From NCBI GenBank assembly GCA_029782355.1, contig JAKOUY010000023.1:354711-418710 (forward strand): a DNA stretch of 64,000 nt, written 5' to 3'. The notes beneath the pieces are model-generated. The model was not told where the DNA came from, made no database searches, and saw nothing but the letters and a program-made list of their open reading frames with translations. Each line of letters begins with the position of its first letter. Within the stretch, counting starts at the first letter, position 1. The DNA comes from Actinomycetes bacterium (GTDB lineage Bacteria; Actinomycetota; Acidimicrobiia; Acidimicrobiales; Ilumatobacteraceae). A program made the position numbers and the translations under genes. This document shows, one piece after another, positions 41,022-49,519 of the stretch.

Positions 41022-41126
41022 TCAGCCGAGGAAGCCCCAGGCGATCAGACCGATGGCCAGGATCACGGCCGCGGCGACGAAGAGCAGATCGCTCGGGCGG
41101 CGGCGATGGCGGCGGTAGGGGTTCAT
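41022..41126 (-). CDS. Small single-pass membrane protein, 34 residues
   Basis: An open frame starting ATG, with an arginine-rich head (MNPYRRHRRRPSD) followed by one clear hydrophobic helix (LLFVAAAVILAIGLIAWGFLG) up to the stop. The pattern is that of a genuine small membrane protein rather than a GC shadow, and it fills an otherwise empty interval. Function unknown. Confidence 0.5.
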   Translation of the reverse strand: MNPYRRHRRRPSDLLFVAAAVILAIGLIAWGFLG

Positions 41127-41177
41127 GCCCACCCGGCCAGTATGCCGGGTTGCCCGGCCGGCGCCGGCGACGTTCGG

Positions 41178-41183
41178 TAGCCT
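41178..41183 (+). promoter_or_regulatory. Putative -10 box TAGCCT
   Basis: TAGCCT ends 7 nt before GTG 41191 and supports that start over the upstream ATG at 41125. Confidence 0.45.
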
Positions 41184-41190
41184 CGCTGCC

Positions 41191-42000
41191 GTGCCCCACC
41201 GACCGGTCGTCGTGCGCGCCGTGCTGTCGGCGGCCCTCGGCGCCATGCTCTGGGCCGTGGTCGTCGGGGCGCCCGCCGCCGCTGCCGGGGTGACCAGCTC
41301 GCCGGGCGGCACGGGTGGTGGCTCGGCTCCACCGGCGACCAGTGGAGTCGGGGGAACGGTGCCGGACAACATCCCGATGCAGGTGCCACTGCCGCTCGAG
41401 GCCAGCACCGGTGCGTTGCCGCCGCTGATCCCCATCCCGGCCGGTTGCTCCGTCCCGCCGGCGCCGACGGCCATCTTCGAGGGGCAGCTGGTGGCCAACT
41501 CGTCCACCGAGGCCCGCTTCCGCGTCACTCGCACGCGTGCCGGCTCGTTGCGCGGCCACGCCGTCGGCAACCTGGTGGACGTGCTGTACGTCCAGGAGAC
41601 CCGCTTTCTGCGGCTCGGACAGCGATACGTCGTCGGCGTGGGCACCAGCAAGGGTCGGCTGGTCAGCCGGGTGCGTGAGCCACAGCCGAAGTTCGGCGGT
41701 GATGCGGTGATCGGGGTGAACGACACCGACACACCGTGTCCCGTGGTGCGCGACCCGATCCGGACGCTGCTGGCCGACGGGTCGCCGGTGGAGAGCGGGA
41801 CGTTCTCGGAGATGACCAGCGACCGGCTGCGCCTCGGTCAGGCGGTGATCGGGCCGCTGCTGATCGGCCTGCTGGTGCTCGGTGGCCTGGCTGCCCTGAA
41901 GCATCTCCTGTTCGCCACCGGTCGGGGTATCCGGGGCGTGATGGACCACGAGGCTGAGGTGATGCGCATCCGTGAGGCGCCGACCCGTGCGAGCCGCTGA
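41191..42000 (+). CDS. Secreted or membrane-anchored protein of unknown function
   Basis: A 269-residue protein with a signal peptide (hydrophobic VVVRAVLSAALGAMLWAVVV, AxA site near AAAAG) and a Gly/Ser/Pro-rich low-complexity linker. A small beta-rich domain (about 95-190; IFEGQLVANSSTEARFRV...VGNLVDVLYVQETRFLRLG) reads like an OB- or NetR-type barrel, and a C-terminal helix (GPLLIGLLVLGGLAALKHLLF) precedes a charged tail. So it is tethered at the C-terminus with the domain outside. Family not recognised. Confidence 0.75.
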   Translation: MPHRPVVVRAVLSAALGAMLWAVVVGAPAAAAGVTSSPGGTGGGSAPPATSGVGGTVPDNIPMQVPLPLEASTGALPPLIPIPAGCSVPPAPTAIFEGQLVANSSTEARFRVTRTRAGSLRGHAVGNLVDVLYVQETRFLRLGQRYVVGVGTSKGRLVSRVREPQPKFGGDAVIGVNDTDTPCPVVRDPIRTLLADGSPVESGTFSEMTSDRLRLGQAVIGPLLIGLLVLGGLAALKHLLFATGRGIRGVMDHEAEVMRIREAPTRASR

Positions 42001-42019
42001 GGACCCCGCGGCTCCCATG

Positions 42020-42025
42020 TACGAT
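42020..42025 (+). promoter_or_regulatory. Putative -10 box TACGAT
   Basis: It lies 26 nt before GTG 42052, with GGAG close to the start codon, so this would be a short leadered message for the acetyltransferase. Confidence 0.35.
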
Positions 42026-42051
42026 CGACCCATCGACAACGGAGCTCCTCG

Positions 42052-42618
42052 GTGATCGCCTGGACCTACGACCGGGAGTCGGTCAACGAGTGGGCCGGAG
42101 ACAGCCAGTGGCGGGCGTTCCGTGCCGACCTGGCCCGGTTCCGGGCTCACGGCTACAGCGGATGGGGCTCGGAAGGGCTGTGGATGCTGGCCATCCATCG
42201 AGCACAGGTGGCCGTGCAACGGGTCTCGCCGCGCCTGCTGACCCTGCCCCTGCGCGTCGCCCTGGGCGTGATGCGCAAGTTGCTCACGATGATCACCCAC
42301 ATCAGCCTGCACCCGTCCGCCCACATCGGGCCCGGCATGCTCATCCCACACGTCGGGCCGATCCAGGTGGCGCCGGGTTCGTCGATCGGCGCGGACTGCT
42401 CGCTGCATCACGTCTGCACCGTCGGGGCCGGCAGCCGTCCGGGCATGCCCACCATCGGCGACCACGTGATGATGGGGGCCCACTCGATGGTGCTCGGTCC
42501 GGTTCGGGTCGGGGCGGGAGCCATCGTCGCAGCCGGTGCCGTGGTGGTGAAGGACGTTCCCCCGGGCGTCACGGTGGCGGGTGTGCCGGCCAAGCCGGTG
42601 AGCGCCACGGCGGACTGA
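42052..42618 (+). CDS. Serine O-acetyltransferase-like protein (CysE/EpsC type)
   Basis: A 188-residue hexapeptide acetyltransferase. After a helical start, [31 protein letters not shown] enters the left-handed beta helix with the catalytic-type His, and [24 protein letters not shown] closes it, as in CysE. The N-terminal helical part is shorter than in CysE. Either cysteine synthesis (no cysK nearby) or another acetyl acceptor is possible. GTG start, GGAG six bases before. Confidence 0.82.
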   Translation: MIAWTYDRESVNEWAGDSQWRAFRADLARFRAHGYSGWGSEGLWMLAIHRAQVAVQRVSPRLLTLPLRVALGVMRKLLTMITHISLHPSAHIGPGMLIPHVGPIQVAPGSSIGADCSLHHVCTVGAGSRPGMPTIGDHVMMGAHSMVLGPVRVGAGAIVAAGAVVVKDVPPGVTVAGVPAKPVSATAD

Positions 42619-42630
42619 TCGGACCGGACG

Positions 42631-43839
42631 ATGCGGGGCCGGGCGCGACGCGCAGACCACGTCGGCGCGCAGCCGCGGGTGGTGACCGTGACCGTGGAAC
42701 GGCTGGTGGCCGGTGGGAGCGGATTGGGGCGGTTGGCGGACGGGCGCGTGGTCTTCGTCGACGGCACGCTGGCTGGCGAACGGGTCCGCGCCGAGATTCT
42801 CAGCGAGGCGCGCGACTACGTCACGGCCAGCGTGTCCGAGGTGTCCGTCGCCTCGCCCGACCGACGGCCACCGCCGTGCCCGGCCGTGGCCGTCGGGTGC
42901 GGCGGGTGTGCCTGGCAGCACCTCGAGCCGTCGGCACAGCTGGCCGCCAAGGTCGGAATTGTCGCCGAGTCGCTGGCGCGCACGGCGCGGCTGACCGACT
43001 GCGTGGTCTCGGCCGGGCGGGCGGTCCCCGCCGATGCCTATCGCACCACCGTTCGCGCCGCCGTCGCCCCGGACGGCCGACTGGGGCTGCGAGCCCGCCG
43101 ATCGCACCACGTCGTGCCGTTCGACCACTGCCTGGTCGTTCATCCGCTGCTGGACGAGATGCTGGTGAGCGTGCGGGTGGACGGCCCCCGAGAAGTGTCG
43201 GCCCGGGTCTCCGCAGCGACTCAGGAACGGACGATCATGGCGCTCGGCGGTCGGCCCCCGACCTGGAGATCACTGGCCGGCGGTGTCACCACGGGCGATC
43301 ACGCAGCGATCACCGAGCGGGTCGCCGGAGTCGATCTGCGAGTCTCGGCCCCCTCCTTCTTCCAATCCGGACCGGCTGCTGCCGAGCTGCTGGTCGACGC
43401 GGTCGGTCGGGCCGCGGGCGATCTGGCGGCGGCACCGATGATCGACGCATACGGCGGCATCGGGCTGTTCGCCGCCACCGTCGGGCGCGGCCCGATCACC
43501 GTTGTCGAGTCCTCGCCCTCGGCCTGCGCCGATGCCCGGCACAACCTCGCCGGGCGGGATGCGCGGGTGTGTGAGTCGGCGGTCGAATCCTGGACGCCGG
43601 TGCCGGCCGAGCTGGTCGTGGCCGATCCGGCCCGGACGGGCCTGCAGCGCGCCGGGGTGGCGACGCTCGCGGCTGCGTGCACGGCGCGCCTGGTGCTGGT
43701 CAGCTGCGATCCGGTGGCCATGGCCCGAGACGCCCGCCTGCTGGTCGATGCCGGGTTCGGCCACGTCCGCTCCGAGGTCCTCGACCTGTTCCCGCACACC
43801 CCCCACGTCGAGGTGGTCACGGTCTTCGAGCGGCGCTGA
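42631..43839 (+). CDS. RlmD/TrmA-type RNA m5U methyltransferase with TRAM domain and 4Fe-4S site
   Basis: A 402-residue class-I SAM methyltransferase for uracil-C5 in rRNA or tRNA. An N-terminal TRAM domain (VTVTVERLVAGGSGLGRL) is followed by Fe-S ligands Cys83, Cys90, Cys93 and Cys167 (CPAVAVGCGGC, FDHC). The Rossmann domain has IDAYGGIGLFAATVG, and the catalytic Cys359 sits in LVSCDPVAMARD. The TRAM plus iron-sulfur layout fits RlmD/RumA better than TrmA. Target base not determinable. Confidence 0.92.
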   Translation: MRGRARRADHVGAQPRVVTVTVERLVAGGSGLGRLADGRVVFVDGTLAGERVRAEILSEARDYVTASVSEVSVASPDRRPPPCPAVAVGCGGCAWQHLEPSAQLAAKVGIVAESLARTARLTDCVVSAGRAVPADAYRTTVRAAVAPDGRLGLRARRSHHVVPFDHCLVVHPLLDEMLVSVRVDGPREVSARVSAATQERTIMALGGRPPTWRSLAGGVTTGDHAAITERVAGVDLRVSAPSFFQSGPAAAELLVDAVGRAAGDLAAAPMIDAYGGIGLFAATVGRGPITVVESSPSACADARHNLAGRDARVCESAVESWTPVPAELVVADPARTGLQRAGVATLAAACTARLVLVSCDPVAMARDARLLVDAGFGHVRSEVLDLFPHTPHVEVVTVFERR

Positions 43840-43843
43840 CCGA

Positions 43844-44431
43844 TCAGGTCAGCCGGCGGATCCGCCGCTCGACCCGGTCGAGGAAGGCCCGGCGTTGGTC
43901 GTCCGTGCGCCGATCGATGCCGTACAGCGCCAGCCAGGTGGTCCGGGCTCGAGGGTGGCACAGGACCCGCAGCGAGCGGGTCAGGGTGCGCTTGCCGGAC
44001 TCGCCCTCGACGGCGTTCACCAACTTGGACGAACCGTGGGTGGTGACGGCCACCAGGCGGCGGATGTTGGTCAGCAGCGGCCGCAGACGGTTGCTGCCCG
44101 CCGGCAGGGTCCAGGCCACACCCTGCACCCAGACCCGATCGATCCATCCCTTCAGCATGGCCGGCTGACCGCTCCACCAGGTGGGGTAGACGAGGATCAG
44201 CGTGTCGCACCATCGCAGATCCGCGGCGTGAGCGGCGATGTCGGTCTTGCCATCCGGTGAGTCCTGGTGGGTGCGCCGCTCCTCGGCACTCATCTCCGCC
44301 ACGAACCCGGCGGCGTAGAGGTCGGTCACGCGGACCTCCGCCGCGCCGAGACCGGCCAGCACCCGGCCGAGCGCGGCATGGGTGAAGCTGTCGGCCAACG
44401 GATGGCAGACGATCACGAGGGCGCGGGTCAT
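43844..44431 (-). CDS. NAD(P)H:quinone oxidoreductase / flavodoxin-fold protein, copy 1
   Basis: A 195-residue flavodoxin-fold protein of the NQO1/MdaB/KefF group, which reduces quinones with NAD(P)H and FMN or FAD. It begins ALVIVCHPLADSFTHAAL (phosphate-binding loop), has LILVYPTWWSGQPAMLKGWIDRV and TTHGSSKL. The ATG overlaps the stop of the homologous gene upstream. Its stop lies 4 bases from the convergent RNA methyltransferase stop. Confidence 0.9.
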   Translation of the reverse strand: MTRALVIVCHPLADSFTHAALGRVLAGLGAAEVRVTDLYAAGFVAEMSAEERRTHQDSPDGKTDIAAHAADLRWCDTLILVYPTWWSGQPAMLKGWIDRVWVQGVAWTLPAGSNRLRPLLTNIRRLVAVTTHGSSKLVNAVEGESGKRTLTRSLRVLCHPRARTTWLALYGIDRRTDDQRRAFLDRVERRIRRLT

Positions 44432-45018
44432 CGGATGGTCGACATGGTGATTCGGATCCGGTCGAGGAACGCCTGGCGTGCCGCAGCCGTGGTGGTGTCC
44501 ATCTCGTACAGGGCCAGCCAGGTCCGCCGTGTTCGCCAGCCGGTGCTGAGGCGCAACGCCCGTGTCAGGATGCGTCGGCCGTTGTCGTTGATCGCCTTGA
44601 CGTACCGCCACGGGGAGCCGTACAGGCTGATCCCGACGATGTGGCGGACGTTGGTCAGTGCCGGGCGGACCTTGCCCCGGGCGTTGAAGCGGAACCCGAC
44701 GTTCTCGACCATCACCCGCTCGAGCCAGCCCTTGAGGATCGCCGGGAGGCCGCTCCACCACGTCGGGTAGACGAACACCAGCGCCTCGGCCGCGGTGACC
44801 ACGGCGATGTGTTGGGCAACCTGGGGGTCGAGCACCGGCTCGGCGGTGTGGTAGGCCCGCCGTTCGTCGGCGGACATCGCCGCGCCGAAGCCGGTGGCAT
44901 AGAGATCGAGGACGTCGACGTGGTGGCCGGCGACGCGCAGGCCCTCGACGGCCGCCTCCGCAGCCGCGTGGGTGAAGCTGTCCGCCACCGGATGGGCGAT
45001 CACGACGGCCACTCGCAC
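44428..45018 (-). CDS. NAD(P)H:quinone oxidoreductase / flavodoxin-fold protein, copy 2
   Basis: A 196-residue tandem paralogue of copy 1: AVVIAHPVADSFTHAAAEAAVEGL, VFVYPTWWSGLPAILKGWLERV and a similar tail (RTWLALYEMDT, FLDRIRI). GTG at 45018 or the one two codons in; the far longer frame upstream is antisense to the MFS gene. The pair may work as a heterodimer or handle different quinones. Confidence 0.9.
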   Translation of the reverse strand: MRVAVVIAHPVADSFTHAAAEAAVEGLRVAGHHVDVLDLYATGFGAAMSADERRAYHTAEPVLDPQVAQHIAVVTAAEALVFVYPTWWSGLPAILKGWLERVMVENVGFRFNARGKVRPALTNVRHIVGISLYGSPWRYVKAINDNGRRILTRALRLSTGWRTRRTWLALYEMDTTTAAARQAFLDRIRITMSTIR

Positions 45019-45082
45019 GCCCGCCGACCCTAGCGGCGCCGGCCGGACCGCTCCTGGCCGATGGGTTGGGTGACGGCCCGCG

Positions 45083-45088
45083 TAGGGT
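45083..45088 (+). promoter_or_regulatory. Putative -10 box TAGGGT of the MFS gene
   Basis: TAGGGT ends 8 nt before GTG 45097, matching the smc box in sequence. Confidence 0.45.
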
Positions 45089-45096
45089 GGAGCGCC

Positions 45097-46329
45097 GTGC
45101 CCGCCGCATCCGAACCCGCGCCGGCGCCGCGGGCGGCGACCATCGATCGGCGAATGCTCACCTACTTGGCCGGGTTCACCGTGGTGGGGGTCAGCCTCTC
45201 GGTGGGTGGGCCGGCGCTGTCCTACCTGCGGGCCCGGGCGCACACCGACCATGCCGGCATCGCCACGGTGTTCGTCGCCCAATCGCTCGGCTACATCGTC
45301 GGGGCGCTGGCCGGCGGCCGGTTGCTGGATGGTGGGCGCGGCCACCGGGCCTGGTTGGCGGCGATGGCCGGGTCGCTGTCGGCACTGGCGATCGTGGCCG
45401 CGTCGCGATCGTTGTGGGCGATGGGGGTCGGGTTCACCCTGGTCGGCGTGTTCGGCGCCCTGGCCGACGTGTGCGGCAACACGCTCACGGTGTGGCGGAG
45501 CACCGGGTACGCCGGTCGTCGGCTCAACGCCCTGCACCTGGCCTTCGCCATCGGTGCGGTGACTAGTCCGGTGGTGGTCGATCGATCGCTGGCCTGGACC
45601 GGAGGGCTGTGGCTCGTGCTGGTGCCGGTCGCCCTCGTGATCGCCCTGGTCGGCCCGTCGTTCCTGCGGACACCCGCCCCCGCGCGACCGCGGATCGATG
45701 CGACGGCGACGCCAGGCGGTCAGCCACGTCGATGGGCGCTCGGTCTCGTCTGCGGCTACTTCTTCCTGTACGTGGCGCTGGAAGTGACCTTCGCCGGCTG
45801 GATCCACTCGTACGTCGAGGACGTCTCCGGCGGGTCGACGGCCACCGCAACGGCGGTGACGATGGTGTTCTGGATCGGGTTCACCGTGGGACGGTTGGGG
45901 GCCATCTGGCTGGCGGGCCGGGTCACGGCCGGTGTGCTGGTCGGCGCGGCGACCGTGGCCAGCGTGGTCGCCTCCGCCTTGTTCGTGGCCGTCGACGGCA
46001 CCGGTCCGATGCTGTGGGTGGTCACCGCCCTGTTCGCCGTCTCCGTGGCCCCGCAGTATGCCTCCATGGTGGCCCACGCCGAGTCGAGGCTGGGCCTGCG
46101 CGGCCGGGACACCTCACTGATCATCGCCACGTCCGGGCTCGGCGGGTTGGTCATGCCGTGGGTGGTGGGGATCCTGTTCGACCGGATCGGCCCGTACTCG
46201 CTGCCGCGGGTGGTGCTGGCGGTCTCCGTCGCAGCAGGCCTCGTCCTGGCGGTGACCAACCGGGCCCTAGGTGCCGGACGCGCTGGTCAGCGGCCGCCGC
46301 TGACGTCGAGCACGGCGCCCGTCACGTAG
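45097..46329 (+). CDS. Major facilitator superfamily transporter
   Basis: A 410-residue MFS protein with about twelve helices in two halves. LRARAHTDHAGIATVFVAQSLGYIVGALAGGRLLD carries the A-motif region, and the second half includes WIGFTVGRLGAIWLAGRV. Similar proteins act as fucose/glucose permeases (FucP/GlcP-like) or efflux pumps; substrate not readable. GTG 45097 follows a -10 box by 8 nt. The last 43 bases overlap the convergent SDR gene. Confidence 0.87.
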   Translation: MPAASEPAPAPRAATIDRRMLTYLAGFTVVGVSLSVGGPALSYLRARAHTDHAGIATVFVAQSLGYIVGALAGGRLLDGGRGHRAWLAAMAGSLSALAIVAASRSLWAMGVGFTLVGVFGALADVCGNTLTVWRSTGYAGRRLNALHLAFAIGAVTSPVVVDRSLAWTGGLWLVLVPVALVIALVGPSFLRTPAPARPRIDATATPGGQPRRWALGLVCGYFFLYVALEVTFAGWIHSYVEDVSGGSTATATAVTMVFWIGFTVGRLGAIWLAGRVTAGVLVGAATVASVVASALFVAVDGTGPMLWVVTALFAVSVAPQYASMVAHAESRLGLRGRDTSLIIATSGLGGLVMPWVVGILFDRIGPYSLPRVVLAVSVAAGLVLAVTNRALGAGRAGQRPPLTSSTAPVT

Positions 46330-47021
46330 GAGGCCGCATCGGAGAGCAGCCACACGATGGCCTCGGCGATCTCGATCGGTCGACCGGCCCGGCGCATCGG
46401 GATGGCCGGGGCGAGGCGATCCATCCGGCCCGGCGGGGCATGCTCGTGGAAGTCCGTGTCCACCAAGCCCGGGCGGACCGCGTTGACCCGGATCCCTCGG
46501 TCGGCGAGCTCGCGCGCCGCACCACGGGTGAGCGTGTCCACCGCCCCCTTGCTCGCCGCGTAGTGGGCCCACTCACCGGCCCCGCCGAGCGTTGCGGCCA
46601 CCGAGGAGACGTTGACGATCGAGCCACCGTCGGTCATCCGCTGGGCGGCGGCTCGGATGGCCAGGATCACCGAGGTGACGTTGACGGCCAGCATCGCCGA
46701 CAGGGCGGCGGCGTCGTAGCCGGCGCCGTCGGCCAGGATCGGCCCGTACCCGGCGGCGGTCGCAGCATTGTTGACCAACCCGTCGAGGCGCCCGTGGTGC
46801 TGGTCGATGTGGGCGAAGATCGTGGCCACCCCGTCCGGATCGGCCAGATCGGCGGCGACGGCCGTCCCACCGATCCGTGCCGCCAGCTCCGTTGCCGCGG
46901 CGAGGTTGCGATGGGCGTGACAGACCACCACGTCGCCGCCTCGGGCGGCGAGCTCGGCGACGGCGCGACCGATGCCCCGGGCCGCCCCGGTGACGAGGAC
47001 GACGCGCCGCCCGGCGGTCAC
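46287..47021 (-). CDS. Short-chain dehydrogenase/reductase
   Basis: A 244-residue SDR. VVLVTGAARGIGRAVAE is the cofactor loop, LVNNAA the NNAG-type motif, and Ser...YAASK the catalytic triad. It ends VTGAVLDVSGGR, typical of classical 3-oxoacyl-ACP reductase-like members. The GTG overlaps the MTHFR stop, so it is translated with the methyltransferase operon. A role in the C1 pathway, for example on an aldehyde or folate intermediate, is only inferred from position. Confidence 0.92.
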   Translation of the reverse strand: MTAGRRVVLVTGAARGIGRAVAELAARGGDVVVCHAHRNLAAATELAARIGGTAVAADLADPDGVATIFAHIDQHHGRLDGLVNNAATAAGYGPILADGAGYDAAALSAMLAVNVTSVILAIRAAAQRMTDGGSIVNVSSVAATLGGAGEWAHYAASKGAVDTLTRGAARELADRGIRVNAVRPGLVDTDFHEHAPPGRMDRLAPAIPMRRAGRPIEIAEAIVWLLSDAASYVTGAVLDVSGGR

Positions 47022-47851
47022 GGACGCCGGCTGGCGTGCCAGCGGGCCACGGTCGGCCCGACGGCGTTGAACGTGAAGACGTGGAGTCCGGTGATGCCGT
47101 GGTCGCGGGCCTGTGGGGCGATGGCCCGCAGCAGGGTCATCGGGTCGTAGCCGCCGGGCATCGCCAGCTTGCCGACCAGGGCCCGGTTCTTGCGCAGGTA
47201 GCGCAGCGACGTCCCGATGCCGATGCGCGTGCCGAGGGCCAGCAGCTTGCCCTTGTCGACCACACCCGGGACCCCGAGGCGCACGGGCAGCGTCACGCCC
47301 TCGTTTCGGACCTGAGTGATCCACCCGAGGATCCGCTCGACGTCGAAGCACATCTGCGTGCTCACCGTACCCTGGACGCCGGCCGATTCGAGCAGTTCCT
47401 GCTTGGCCAGCAGGGCGTCGGCCAGGGTGTGCTTGGCGATCAGCGGGTGGCCGTCCGGGTAGCCGCTGATGCCCACGGCGCGCAGCTTCGGTCCGGCATC
47501 GAGCAGGTCGCGCAGGAACGGCTCGGCACCGGCGTAGGGGCCGACCGGGTCGAGGGCGTCGCCGGCGATGCAGAACACCTCGGTGATGCCGTGGTCGTCG
47601 CACCACCCCGCCAGCTGGGCGGCGTGGTGGCGGTCGTGGACCAGCCGAGCGGCGAAGTGCGGAACGGCGTGGTGCCCGGCGTCGGCCAGCCGGGCGACGA
47701 GATCCTGCATGACCTGCAGGCCGTGTGCCGGGGAACAGGTCACGGACACGGACGAACCCGGCGGCAGGGCGGCCACGGCGTCGGCGGCGGACTTGAGCGG
47801 GAGCAGCTCCAGGCGGCTGTCGGCCAGCAGGGCGGCGAGGGGAGTGGTCAT
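47018..47851 (-). CDS. Methylenetetrahydrofolate reductase-like protein
   Basis: A 277-residue TIM-barrel protein related to MetF. SVSVTCSPAHGLQVMQDLVARLADAGHHAVPHFAARLV resembles the folate/FAD-binding start, AVGISGYPDGHP matches the conserved GYPExH block, and the end has GITGLHVFTFN. In this context it would oxidise methyl-THF from demethylation to methylene-THF. It is divergent from E. coli MetF, so cofactor use is uncertain. It overlaps both neighbouring genes by four bases. Confidence 0.82.
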   Translation of the reverse strand: MTTPLAALLADSRLELLPLKSAADAVAALPPGSSVSVTCSPAHGLQVMQDLVARLADAGHHAVPHFAARLVHDRHHAAQLAGWCDDHGITEVFCIAGDALDPVGPYAGAEPFLRDLLDAGPKLRAVGISGYPDGHPLIAKHTLADALLAKQELLESAGVQGTVSTQMCFDVERILGWITQVRNEGVTLPVRLGVPGVVDKGKLLALGTRIGIGTSLRYLRKNRALVGKLAMPGGYDPMTLLRAIAPQARDHGITGLHVFTFNAVGPTVARWHASRRP

Positions 47852-49386
47852 CAGGCGAAGGTGTCCGGCAGCTCAGCCTTGCGGCGGGCCACGAAGTCGA
47901 GCAGTTCGGCATCGACGGCCGGATCGATGGGCGGGGCGACGTAGTCGGCGAGTCGCTGCTTCCACAGGGCATTGGCCCGCCTGGCGGCGTCGAGCCCGCC
48001 GTCCTCGGTCCACTGCTCGAAGCTGGAGTTGTCGGCCGTGGCGCTGCGGGCGAAGGCCGTCTCGAAGTTGGCCAGCGTGTGCGCCGTGCCGAGGAAGTGC
48101 TCCCCGGGCGTGTGGGCCAGGATCGAGTCCAGCGCCTGGCCGTTGTCGGACAGGTCGAGGCCCTTGGCGAAGGTGGCCATCAGCGCGCACTGGTCGTCGT
48201 CGAGGACGAACTTCTCGTAGCCGATCGACAACCCGCCCTCCAACCATCCGGCCGCGTGAAGGACGAAGTTGACGCCGGCCATCATCGTCGGCAGGAGCGT
48301 GTGGGCGCTCTCGGAGGCGGCCTGGGCGTCGGGGATCTTCGAGGCGGTCAGCGAGCCCCCGCTGCGGAACGGCAGGCGCAGCCGGCGGGCCAGGGCCGCC
48401 AGGGTGTACAGCACCAGCGCCGGCTCCGGCGTGCCGAACGTCGGGGCACCGGTGGCCATCGACATGGAGCTGGCGAACGAACCGAGGATCACCGGCGCAC
48501 CGGGCCGCACCAGCTGGGTGAAGGCGATCCCGGCGAGCGCCTCGGCCAGCGTCTGGGCGGCAACCCCGGCGCTGGTCACCGGGGCCATCGCCCCGGCGAG
48601 GATGAACGGGGTGATGATCGTCGCCTGGTTGGCCGCGGCGTACACCTCGGCCGACGCCAGCATGGTGGCGTCCCACACCAGGGGGCTGCTGGCGTTGATC
48701 AGACTGGTCACCACGGTGCGATCGGCCAGGTCCCCGCCGAAGGCGATGCGGGCCAACTCGACGGTGTCGGCGGCCCGCTCCCCAGCCGTCACCGAGCCCA
48801 TGAACGGCTTGTCGCTGTAGCGGATGTGGCTGTACACCATGTCCAGGTGGCGTTTGCTGACCGGCACATCGACCGGTTCGCACACCGTCCCACCGCTGTG
48901 GTGCATGTTCGGCGACAGGTAGGCCAGCTTCACGAAGTTCTGGAAGTCGGCAAGCGTGGCGTAGCGCCGCCCGCCATCCAGGTCGTGGACGAACGGAGAG
49001 CCGTAGTTCGGGGCGAAGACGGTGGCGTCGCCGCCGACCTGGACGGAGTTCGCCGGGTTGCGGGCGTGCTGGGTGTAGGTGGGCGGGGCGGAGCTGGCGA
49101 GGGTGCGGGCCAGGCCGCGCGGGAAGCGGACTCGCGTGCCGTCGACGTCGCACCCGGCGCCGCGGAATCGCTCGATGGCCGAGGGGTAGTCGCGGATCTC
49201 GACACCCACCCGCTCGAGGATCGTCTCGGCGTTGTGCTCGATGATCGACAGTCCCTCCTCGCTGACCACCTCGACCGGCGACAACGCCCGGCGGATGAAC
49301 GGGTCGCGAGCCACGACGGCCGCGGCGCGAGCCGACTGCCGGGCCGCTCGGCCGCCCGATCTCCGGCCATGTGCTGCGTCGCTCAT
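47851..49386 (-). CDS. MttB-superfamily methyltransferase (non-pyrrolysine, glycine-betaine type likely)
   Basis: A 511-residue member of the trimethylamine methyltransferase MttB/MtgB family, uninterrupted by amber codons, so lacking pyrrolysine. Such proteins move a methyl from a quaternary amine to a corrinoid protein. GGTVCEPVDVPVSKRHLD, FILAGAMAPVTSAG and LSIGYEKFVLDDDQC are family-like blocks. betA/betB at 56422-59530 point to glycine betaine as substrate, with carnitine or proline betaine as alternatives. ATG 49386 follows GGTGGGG; TACGAT at 49413-49418 is a likely -10. The first gene of MttB-MTHFR-SDR. Confidence 0.88.
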   Translation of the reverse strand: MSDAAHGRRSGGRAARQSARAAAVVARDPFIRRALSPVEVVSEEGLSIIEHNAETILERVGVEIRDYPSAIERFRGAGCDVDGTRVRFPRGLARTLASSAPPTYTQHARNPANSVQVGGDATVFAPNYGSPFVHDLDGGRRYATLADFQNFVKLAYLSPNMHHSGGTVCEPVDVPVSKRHLDMVYSHIRYSDKPFMGSVTAGERAADTVELARIAFGGDLADRTVVTSLINASSPLVWDATMLASAEVYAAANQATIITPFILAGAMAPVTSAGVAAQTLAEALAGIAFTQLVRPGAPVILGSFASSMSMATGAPTFGTPEPALVLYTLAALARRLRLPFRSGGSLTASKIPDAQAASESAHTLLPTMMAGVNFVLHAAGWLEGGLSIGYEKFVLDDDQCALMATFAKGLDLSDNGQALDSILAHTPGEHFLGTAHTLANFETAFARSATADNSSFEQWTEDGGLDAARRANALWKQRLADYVAPPIDPAVDAELLDFVARRKAELPDTFA

Positions 49387-49412
49387 CCCCACCTGCCCCT
49401 CTCCGGCGAACG

Positions 49413-49418
49413 ATCGTA
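49413..49418 (-). promoter_or_regulatory. Putative -10 box TACGAT of the MttB-MTHFR-SDR operon
   Basis: Read on the minus strand; the message would start about 20 nt before ATG 49386 and keep the GGTGGGG ribosome site. Confidence 0.45.
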
Positions 49419-49471
49419 GCCGGTACGACTGTTTCACGAACGCGAGCGGCCACCGCAGTTCGGCCGGCGCC

Positions 49472-49477
49472 TACACT
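49472..49477 (+). promoter_or_regulatory. Putative -10 box TACACT of the GT39-like gene
   Basis: TACACT lies about 42 nt before the start at 49520 in the divergent gap, with AAGGG near the start. Confidence 0.35.
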
Positions 49478-49519
49478 GGCGTCGGGCGCGCCGGTGATGG
49501 GCGAGAAGGGACGACGGTG

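Noticed and set aside
41022..41732. Full 236-codon minus-strand frame as one gene
   Set aside because: Most of it is antisense to the secreted-protein gene; only the last 34 codons look like a protein and are listed separately.
47851..49386. Possible pyrrolysine-containing MttB
   Set aside because: The frame is uninterrupted with no internal TAG, so it belongs to the non-pyrrolysine branch.
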